64,000 bases of DNA from Thauera sp. (GTDB lineage: Bacteria; Pseudomonadota; Gammaproteobacteria; Burkholderiales; Rhodocyclaceae), in assembly GCA_024235615.1 (NCBI GenBank), contig JACKMB010000001.1:992001-1056000 (forward strand), given 5' to 3'. This document shows, one piece after another, positions 58,352 through 64,000 of this stretch. Within the stretch, counting starts at the first letter, position 1. Every line of letters starts with the position of its first letter. The notes under the pieces were generated by a model. It ran no database searches. It was given only the letters and a program-made list of their open reading frames with translations, and was not told the DNA's origin. The position numbers were made by a program, and so were the translations under genes.

Positions 58352-58435
58352 AGCCACCCCCCCGCCCGCCGTCTTCGCCCCCGCTGCCGAGTTACCCAAC
58401 TGGGCGCTGCGCTCGGTTGACCTCGCGAACCCGCT
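58350..58435 (+). pseudogene. alc': Relic copy of the 5' end of allantoicase
   Basis: About 85 bp match the start of alc (3936-4023), encoding [20 protein letters not shown] where intact alc has [21 protein letters not shown] few substitutions and a 2-bp length difference are visible. After it the sequence jumps directly to GATCGCCGCG-AAGCGCCGCA, the sequence that follows the allA stop at 5572, and then to REP pairs of the same type. It therefore looks like a duplicated alc-allA-REP segment with its middle deleted. Confidence 0.8.
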
Positions 58436-58481
58436 GCTCGCGCTCGACAACGGGCTGTGATCGCCGCGGAAGCGCCGCAAT

Positions 58482-58670
58482 CGCGCCTGCCGGCGCTCCT
58501 ACATGAACCGGCGCGATTCCGTCCCGTGGAGGAGCGGCGGCAGCCGCGAATAGGGCGGTGGGGTGGCGACGGGCGATCTCGCGGTTCGACACGCTGAAAT
58601 CGCGCCAGCCGGCGCTCCTACATGAACCGGCGCGGTTCCGTCCCTTGTAGGAGCGGCGGCAGCCGCGAAT
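58482..58670. repeat. Two REP inverted pairs related to the 5.6-6.8 kb array
   Basis: Units begin at 58482 and 58601 (119-bp step). Stems (GCGGC-GGCA-GCCGC) and the type B linker (GGCGACGGGCGATCTCG) match the large array downstream of allA, not the other REP clusters. This supports a shared origin by segmental duplication. Confidence 0.9.
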
Positions 58671-58833
58671 AGGGCGGTGGGGTGGCGACGGGCGATCTCG
58701 TGGCTCGAATGCGGTGGGGACGCGTGGCGTCACTTACGCGATCGCTGATGCGCTGCATCAGCCCGCAGCGCTGACCGGGCGCGCGGCGGCCGCCTACACT
58801 CCGCGGCCCCATCGTGCGTCCCTGGAAGACCTC

Positions 58834-59349
58834 ATGCTGCTCGGCCTGTCCCTGTTCTACGTCGGCGCGGTCCTGATCCTCAACGGCCTGTGGATGCTCG
58901 GCCGCATCGGCGACCGCGAGATCACCGTCATCAACCTGTTCACCGGCGGGCTGACCCTGCTGGTGTGCCTGCGCCTGGCTCTGGGCGCCGACGCGGACGC
59001 CGCCTCGATCCGCGGCGCGGCGTTCTCGCTGCTGTTCTCCTTGACCTACCTGTGGGTGGCCTGGAACCGCCTGACCGGCGGCGACGGGCGCGGGCTGGGC
59101 TGGTTCAGCCTGTTCGTGGCGATCACCGCGGTGCCGATCGCGGCCGACACCCTGCGCGCAGCGGCGAGCACCTGGGACTGGTGGCTCGGCCTGTCGTGGG
59201 CGGCGTGGGCGGTGCTGTGGCTGATGTTCTTCCTGCTGCTGGCCCTGCACAAGCCGATCGCACGCGCCACCGCATGGATGGCGATCGTCCAGGGCGTGGG
59301 CACCGCCTGGCTGCCGGGCTATCTGCTACTGACCGGCACGCTGGGCTGA
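58834..59349 (+). CDS. AmiS/UreI-family urea or amide channel
   Basis: A 171-residue integral membrane protein with six hydrophobic segments. The start LLGLSLFYVGAVLILNGLWM and NLFTGGLTLLVCLRLAL are characteristic of the AmiS/UreI family (acid-gated urea channel UreI, amide transporter AmiS). Urea is the waste product of the allantoicase and ureidoglycolate lyase steps encoded at 4-5.5 kb, so urea or short-amide passage is a reasonable role. The family assignment is firm and the substrate inferred. ATG 58834 was chosen for the normal family start, with GGAAGA upstream. Confidence 0.85.
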   Translation: MLLGLSLFYVGAVLILNGLWMLGRIGDREITVINLFTGGLTLLVCLRLALGADADAASIRGAAFSLLFSLTYLWVAWNRLTGGDGRGLGWFSLFVAITAVPIAADTLRAAASTWDWWLGLSWAAWAVLWLMFFLLLALHKPIARATAWMAIVQGVGTAWLPGYLLLTGTLG

Positions 59350-59391
59350 ACGCAGGCGCTCACACCGCGCCGGGCTCCGTATGCTGCGCCG

Positions 59392-59409
59392 CAAAAATAT
59401 AAATTTTTG
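59392..59409. promoter_or_regulatory. AT-rich inverted repeat upstream of the purine permease gene
   Basis: CAAAAAT (59392-59398), four bases, ATTTTTG (59403-59409): a perfect 7-bp dyad in an AT island within otherwise GC-rich DNA, 210 bp before the permease start. It is a plausible operator or promoter element. The rest of 59350-59619 shows nothing else. Confidence 0.4.
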
Positions 59410-59619
59410 TATTTCAGGTATTCGCCCCGTCCGCTCCTGTCGCGAGAGTGAATCCCTAGACTCCATATCAAGTCGGTACCCGCCCCTGGCCGCGCGCTCC
59501 GTCGCGGCTCGACGGCCGGAGCGCACCACCACCCCGACCCCTGCACGGCGCCGCGATGACCCGGGACCACCCGGGCGGGACGGCGCCGAAGAGACACACA
59601 AAACATGAAGGAGACGAAC

Positions 59620-61119
59620 ATGTCCGACCTCGCACTGCAAGGCGGAGGCGACCGGGTCCATCCGGTCGACGAGAAACTGCCCGGCGGGCGGCTCGCCGCG
59701 CTGGGCATGCAGCACGTACTGGTGATGTACGCCGGCGCGGTCGCAGTGCCGCTGATCGTGGGGCGCGCGCTCGGCCTCAGCCCCGAGCAGGTCGCCCTGC
59801 TGATCTCCGCCGACCTGTTCTGCTGCGGGCTGGTGACGCTGATCCAGTCGCTCGGCTTCGGCAAGTATTTCGGCATCAAGCTGCCGGTGATGATGGGCGT
59901 GACCTTCGCCGCGGTCGGGCCGATGGTGGCGATGGCCAACGTGCAGGGCGGCCCCGATGGCGCGCGCGCGATCTTCGGCGCGATCATCGGCGCAGGCATC
60001 CTGTCGATCTTCATCGCGCCCTTCATGAGCCGGCTGCTGCGCTTCTTCCCGCCGGTCGTCACCGGCACCATCATCGCCATCATCGGCATCAGCCTGATGC
60101 GGGTGGGCGTGGGCTGGGCGATGGGCGGGCCGGCCCACCTCGCGCAGAGCGTGGATGTGCCCAGGCTGGTGCAGATGGTGGACGTCGCCAAGGCCAAGGC
60201 GGCCGAGGCGGGCGTGGAGCTCGCCAAGCTGCCCGGCCCCATTCCGATGGTGAACAACGCCGGCTACGGCGCCCTCGACACCATGGCCGTGGCGGCCTTC
60301 GTGCTGGTGGTGATCCTGCTGCTGGTGCGCTATGGACGCGGCTTCGTCGCCAACATCGCGGTGCTGCTGGGCATCGTCGTCGGCTGCGTGGTGGCGGTGG
60401 TGATGGGCAAGATGCACTTCGACAAGGTCGCCAAGGCCGACTGGTTCGATCTGGTGACGCCCTTCGCCTTCGGCATGCCGACCTTCGACCCGGTGATGGT
60501 GCTGACCATGACCCTGGTGATGGTCGTGGTGATGATCGAGTCGGTGGGCATGTTCCTGGCGCTCGGCGAGATCACCGACAAGCGCATCAGCCGCACCGAG
60601 CTCGCCGCCGGCCTGCGCACCGACGGCCTCGGCACCCTGATCGGCGGCCTCTTCAACACCTTCCCCTACACCAGCTTCTCGCAGAACGTGGGCCTGGTGG
60701 GGGTGACCGGGGTGAAGAGCCGCTGGGTGTGCGTGGCGGCCGGCGTGATCATGATCGTGCTCGGCATGCTGCCCAAAATGGCGGCGCTGGTGGAGTCGGT
60801 GCCCACCTTCGTGCTCGGCGGCGCCGGCCTGGTGATGTTCGGGATGGTGGCGGCGACCGGCATCCGCATCCTCTCCAACGTCGACTTCCGCGGCAACCGC
60901 AACAACCTGTACATCGTCGCGCTGTCGATCGGCTTCGGCCTGGTGCCGCTGGTGGCGCCGCGCTGGATGCAGCACATGGCGCACAGCCTGCATCCGCTGC
61001 TCGAGTCGGGGATCCTGCTGACGGCGATCTCGGCGGTGGTGCTGAACCTCTACTTCAACGGCGGCCGCGAGGACAAGGCGGGCGCGATCGAGGCGGCGAA
61101 GGCTGCAGAAGCGCACTGA
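59620..61119 (+). CDS. NCS2-family purine (xanthine/urate) permease
   Basis: A 499-residue, ~14-segment nucleobase:cation symporter-2. The motifs GMQHVLVMYAGAVAVPLIVG, FGIKLPVMMGVTFAAVGPM, GMFLALGEITDK and TFPYTSFSQNVGLVGVTGVKSR (shown in part) place it with xanthine/urate carriers such as UacT/XanP, not uracil permeases. Import of urate or xanthine for the XdhAB-PuuD pathway is the likely role. ATG 59620 follows AAGGAGACGAAC; ATG 59605 lies upstream in frame but overlaps that site. Confidence 0.9.
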   Translation: MSDLALQGGGDRVHPVDEKLPGGRLAALGMQHVLVMYAGAVAVPLIVGRALGLSPEQVALLISADLFCCGLVTLIQSLGFGKYFGIKLPVMMGVTFAAVGPMVAMANVQGGPDGARAIFGAIIGAGILSIFIAPFMSRLLRFFPPVVTGTIIAIIGISLMRVGVGWAMGGPAHLAQSVDVPRLVQMVDVAKAKAAEAGVELAKLPGPIPMVNNAGYGALDTMAVAAFVLVVILLLVRYGRGFVANIAVLLGIVVGCVVAVVMGKMHFDKVAKADWFDLVTPFAFGMPTFDPVMVLTMTLVMVVVMIESVGMFLALGEITDKRISRTELAAGLRTDGLGTLIGGLFNTFPYTSFSQNVGLVGVTGVKSRWVCVAAGVIMIVLGMLPKMAALVESVPTFVLGGAGLVMFGMVAATGIRILSNVDFRGNRNNLYIVALSIGFGLVPLVAPRWMQHMAHSLHPLLESGILLTAISAVVLNLYFNGGREDKAGAIEAAKAAEAH

Positions 61120-61124
61120 CCCGG

Positions 61125-61148
61125 GCACGGCCGGCAAGCCGGCCGTGC
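61125..61148 (+). other. Perfect 11-bp hairpin after the permease gene
   Basis: GCACGGCCGGC, AA, GCCGGCCGTGC: a perfect stem 5 bp after the stop codon. Without a T-run it may assist the terminator just downstream or protect the mRNA 3' end. Confidence 0.6.
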
Positions 61149-61168
61149 ATTCGCACGGGGTGCAAGCG

Positions 61169-61193
61169 GAAAGGGGGCCAACGGCCCCCTTTC
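61169..61193. terminator. Bidirectional intrinsic terminator
   Basis: GAAAGGGGGCC, AAC, GGCCCCCTTTC, then TTCGTTT on the plus strand: a strong stem with A and T flanks on either side. It sits between the converging permease and dctM genes and can serve both. Confidence 0.8.
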
Positions 61194-61248
61194 TTCGTTT
61201 CCATCCCAGGCAATCGGCCCTCGGCACGCCGCCGCGGCCCACCCGGGC

Positions 61249-62541
61249 TCACTTCATCATCGCCACCAGCCCCAGCGTGATCGACGGGAAGGCGACCAGC
61301 AGCAGCAGGCGCAACAGGTCGATGCCGACGAAGGGGAACAGTCCGCGGAAGATCGCGCCCAGCCTGACGTGCGGCAGGGCGGCCTTGAGCACGAACACGT
61401 TCATGCCGATGGGCGGCGTGATCAGCGCGATCTCGGTCACCACCACCACGATGATGCCGAACCAGACCAGGTCGAAACCGTGGCTCATCAGGATGGGGAG
61501 GAAGAGGGGGACGCAGATCAGGATGATCGCCAGCGACTCCATCACGCAGCCGAGCAGCAGGAAGAGGATCAGGATCGCCGCCAGGGTCTGGTAGGGGCCG
61601 AGTCCGGCATCCTGGACGAGCTCCAGCATGCCTTCGCCCAGTCCCGAGAACGAGATCAGCTTGGCGAACAGCAGCGCGCCGAACAGCACGCTGTAGAGCA
61701 TCACCGAGGTGGTCGCGGTCTCGACGAAGATCTGCCGGAAGCTCGCCCAGCTCATCCGCCGCTGCGCGATGGACAGGATCAGCGCCAGGCCGGCGCCCAG
61801 GCCCGCGGCCTCGGTGGCGGTGAAGAGCCTGCCATACAGGCCGCCGATGATGACCACGAAGAGCAGGGTGAAGGGCCACACGCCGCGCAGGGAGCGGATC
61901 TTTTCCGCGGTGGTGGTGCGTTCGCCGCGGGGCGCGTCCTGCGGGCTGATGCAGGCGATGGCGTAGACCACGCCCAGGTACATCACCAGGCCGAGGATGC
62001 CCGGGATCACTGCGGCGACGAACAGGTCGCCGATGTTGGTCTGGGTCAGGATGCCGTAGATCATCAGGATGATGGACGGCGGGATGAGGATGCCGAGCGT
62101 GCCGCCCGCGGCGATGGTGGCCGAGGCGAGCTGGTCCGAGTAACCGTAGCGCTTCATGCTCGGGTAGGCGACCTTCGACATGGTCGCCGCGGTGGCCAGG
62201 CTCGAACCGCACACCGCACTGAAGCCGGCACAGGTGACCATGGTCGACAGCGCCAGCCCCCCGCGCACCGGTCCGAGGAAGGCGTTGGCGGCGCGGAACA
62301 GGTCGTCGGAGATGCCCGAGCGAGCGAGGATGTTGCCCATCAGGATGAACATCGGCACCACTGCCAGTTCATACGAGAACACGGCTTCGGAGATCGTCAT
62401 CGGCACCAGCGAGCGCGCAACGTCCCAGCCCATGACGATGCCGATGCCGGCGAGCGACACCGACAGCAGCGCGAAGGCGAGCGGCACGCGCAGGAAGGCC
62501 AGCACCAGGACGGCCAGCAGGGAGAGAAGTCCGACGGTCAT
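61249..62541 (-). CDS. dctM: TRAP transporter large permease subunit
   Basis: DctM is the channel-forming subunit that uses the Na+ gradient to import carboxylates delivered by DctP. The 430-residue protein has about 12 hydrophobic segments with GMNVFVLKAALPHVRLG near the end and family features such as VCGSSLATAATMSKVAYPSM and AGGTLGILIPPSIILMIYGI. Its ATG overlaps the dctQ stop (ATGA). It is convergent with the purine permease across the terminator at 61169-61193. Confidence 0.93.
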   Translation of the reverse strand: MTVGLLSLLAVLVLAFLRVPLAFALLSVSLAGIGIVMGWDVARSLVPMTISEAVFSYELAVVPMFILMGNILARSGISDDLFRAANAFLGPVRGGLALSTMVTCAGFSAVCGSSLATAATMSKVAYPSMKRYGYSDQLASATIAAGGTLGILIPPSIILMIYGILTQTNIGDLFVAAVIPGILGLVMYLGVVYAIACISPQDAPRGERTTTAEKIRSLRGVWPFTLLFVVIIGGLYGRLFTATEAAGLGAGLALILSIAQRRMSWASFRQIFVETATTSVMLYSVLFGALLFAKLISFSGLGEGMLELVQDAGLGPYQTLAAILILFLLLGCVMESLAIILICVPLFLPILMSHGFDLVWFGIIVVVVTEIALITPPIGMNVFVLKAALPHVRLGAIFRGLFPFVGIDLLRLLLLVAFPSITLGLVAMMK

Positions 62542-63047
62542 TTGGCATGCTCCTCGGTGGCGTGGGGGTGCGAGGCGGGGGCGCCGAAACAGCCCAGCAG
62601 CGCCGCCAGGGCGGACAGCAGCGAGGTGAAGGCGATGAAGGCATACATGCCGCTACGCGGAATCGACAGCGCCTGGCTGATCTCCTGGATCTGACCGGCC
62701 TCGATCGCGGCGTTGAAGAACTCGTAGGCGATCAGCAGCAGCACAAGCGTCATCAGCAATGCAATCAGACGGTGCCACCATGCCATGCTCGGCTTCATCA
62801 GGTACTTGTCGAACAGGTCCACTGCGAGGTGTCCGCGCGCGGCGGTCAGCAGCGGCAGGCCGCAGAACACCATGATCGCCATCAGGTGCTCGGTGGCGTC
62901 GTGGGCACCGAAGACGGGGGTGCCGAACAGCCGGCGACCGATGACGTCGGCGAAGGTGAGCAGGACCATGCCCAGCAGCGTGAGGATGAGCAGCGACTCG
63001 ACGAGCTGGCGGATACGGGACAGATACGCGTCCATGTGATTCTCCAT
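62538..63047 (-). CDS. dctQ: TRAP transporter small permease subunit
   Basis: A 169-residue, four-segment DctQ protein: LVESLLILTLLGMVLLTFAD, VIGRRLFGTPVFGAHDATEH and GHLAVDLFDKYL are typical. It partners DctM. The start is taken at ATG 63047; an internal ATG (63035) is in frame. It lies 47 bp downstream of dctP. Confidence 0.9.
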   Translation of the reverse strand: MENHMDAYLSRIRQLVESLLILTLLGMVLLTFADVIGRRLFGTPVFGAHDATEHLMAIMVFCGLPLLTAARGHLAVDLFDKYLMKPSMAWWHRLIALLMTLVLLLIAYEFFNAAIEAGQIQEISQALSIPRSGMYAFIAFTSLLSALAALLGCFGAPASHPHATEEHAK

Positions 63048-63094
63048 GTGGGCGTGACCGGCCGGAGCCGGCCACTTCCCGGATCAGCGGGCGA

Positions 63095-64000
63095 TCACTT
63101 GCCGGCGTGGGCCTTGTAGCGCTGCTCGAAGAACTCGAGCATCTCCATCGGCTTGTCGACCCCGTAGCTCGGGCCTTCGGCCGCCCAGTCGGCGAGCATG
63201 CGCTGACGCACCGCGCCGATGCGCTCGAACAGCGCCTTCGAGGGCTCGCTGAAGTTGTGGCCCTCGCCGCGCAGCTTGGCCTCGCCGGCCTTGTTCTGGG
63301 CGTCGAAGCGCTGGCCCCACAGGCGCGACAGCTTCTCGCCCGACACGCTCATGATCGCCTTGCGGTCGGCCTCGGAGAGCTTGTTCCACTTGCCCTCGTT
63401 GATGGCGATGAAGAAGCTGGCGTCGTAGAAGCCGCCAGGGACGATGGTGTGGTGCTTGAGCTTGTCCTCGACGCGGAAGTTGATCACCGACTCGATGGTG
63501 TGCAGCGAGGCATCGACCACGCCGCTCTCGAGCAGCTCATAGGCCTTGGGGCCGGGGCCGGCGACCGGCACCGCGCCGAGGTCCTCGAGCAGGCGCTTCT
63601 GGATCGGGCCGCCCATGCGCACCTTCTGGTTCTTGAGGTCGTCGGGCTCGACGATGTTCTTGCTGCCGTGGTGGATCTGGCCGCCACCGAAGAGCCCGAC
63701 GCCGAGCATGACCACGCCCTCGAAGGCCGGCTTGCCGGCGAGGTATTTCTCGTAGGTCTCCCACAGCGCCAGCGAGGACGCCTCGGCGTTGGTGCCGGTG
63801 AAGGGCATCTCCGAGAACCACACGGCCTTGAAGCGATCGGGTTCGTAGGTGAAGTTGCCCCAGGTGATGTCGGCCACGCCCTTGCGCGCCAGTTCCCAAT
63901 GCTGGGCGGGACCACCGACCGGCTTGGGCAGGATGCGCACGTCGACACGGCCTTCGGTGACGCGCTTGACGTCCTCGATCCAGGGCTGGAAGACCTCGGG
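63095..64000 (-). CDS. dctP: TRAP transporter substrate-binding protein, N-terminus cut by window edge
   Basis: About 302 residues are visible on the minus strand; the signal peptide and first strand lie past base 64000. DctP signatures include FQPWIEDVKRVTEGRVDVRI, ADITWGNFTYEPDRFKAVWF, NQKVRMGGPIQKRLLEDLGA and the arginine in KVRMGG expected to bind the carboxylate. The visible frame runs to the edge without a stop. It is the ligand-recognising part of the dctPQM system; the carboxylate is unknown. Confidence 0.9.
   Translation of the reverse strand, partial: PEVFQPWIEDVKRVTEGRVDVRILPKPVGGPAQHWELARKGVADITWGNFTYEPDRFKAVWFSEMPFTGTNAEASSLALWETYEKYLAGKPAFEGVVMLGVGLFGGGQIHHGSKNIVEPDDLKNQKVRMGGPIQKRLLEDLGAVPVAGPGPKAYELLESGVVDASLHTIESVINFRVEDKLKHHTIVPGGFYDASFFIAINEGKWNKLSEADRKAIMSVSGEKLSRLWGQRFDAQNKAGEAKLRGEGHNFSEPSKALFERIGAVRQRMLADWAAEGPSYGVDKPMEMLEFFEQRYKAHAGK

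Overview
The window reads as chromosomal DNA of a high-GC betaproteobacterium, most likely in the Azoarcus/Thauera group (Rhodocyclales). This rests on the gene set (membrane urate hydroxylase PuuD, a hut operon ending in hutC-hutD, a PEP-CTERM protein with a sigma-54 type promoter, many GGDEF/EAL proteins), on very GC-rich coding DNA with frequent GTG/TTG starts, and on abundant REP-like hairpins. The genus is an inference. I saw no rRNA, tRNA, prophage, IS element or CRISPR array.

Region 1 (1-13.3 kb) is a complete purine-to-glyoxylate route. A divergent LysR gene (cut by the left edge) faces hiuH-puuD-uraD-puuE-alc-allA. An 11-unit tandem array of 118-bp REP pairs follows, then xdhA-xdhB-xdhC-guaD. 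Together they take guanine and xanthine via urate, hydroxyisourate, OHCU, allantoin and allantoate to ureidoglycolate, glyoxylate and urea. Likely transport partners lie far away at 58.8-61.1 kb (an AmiS/UreI-type channel and an NCS2 purine permease), beside a truncated second copy of the 5' end of alc.

Region 2 (13.4-32.4 kb): a PAS-GGDEF-EAL protein; the seven-gene hut operon read leftward (hutI, hutG, YjiH-like permease, hutU, hutH, hutC, hutD) with a recognisable promoter and HutC-like operator; a HypT-like LysR gene and gdhA, which can deaminate the glutamate made by Hut; an ABC-2 exporter pair; and a two-gene unit joining a polyamine-type binding protein to a diguanylate cyclase.

Region 3 (32.5-41.8 kb): a PEP-CTERM protein, gene relics (MmeI-like methyltransferase, PIN domain) among REP elements, a PDE-type and a DGC-type c-di-GMP enzyme in tandem, a LeuE-like exporter and a TIR-transmembrane protein.

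Region 4 (41.8-57.2 kb) is signalling. A leftward chemotaxis operon (MCP, cheY, STAS, cheA, MCP, cheW, cheR, cheD, cheB) has a CheA carrying two tandem 24-residue motifs like the c-di-GMP-binding MshEN domain. A rightward set follows: histidine kinase, REC-PAS-HisKA_3 kinase, NarL-type regulator and REC-PAS-GGDEF-EAL protein.

Region 5 (57.2-64 kb): an EamA permease, a relic region with REPs, the AmiS/UreI and NCS2 genes, and a TRAP transporter (dctM, dctQ, dctP, the last cut by the right edge).

Gene-free stretches over about 300 bases: 5574-6938 holds the REP array and the xdhA leader; 29295-29632 one REP pair and a 7-bp tandem repeat; 33195-33958 REP pairs and two relics (nothing seen in 33792-33958); 40173-40551 and 41455-41831 REP elements; 58085-58833 relics and REPs (nothing recognised in 58085-58262).
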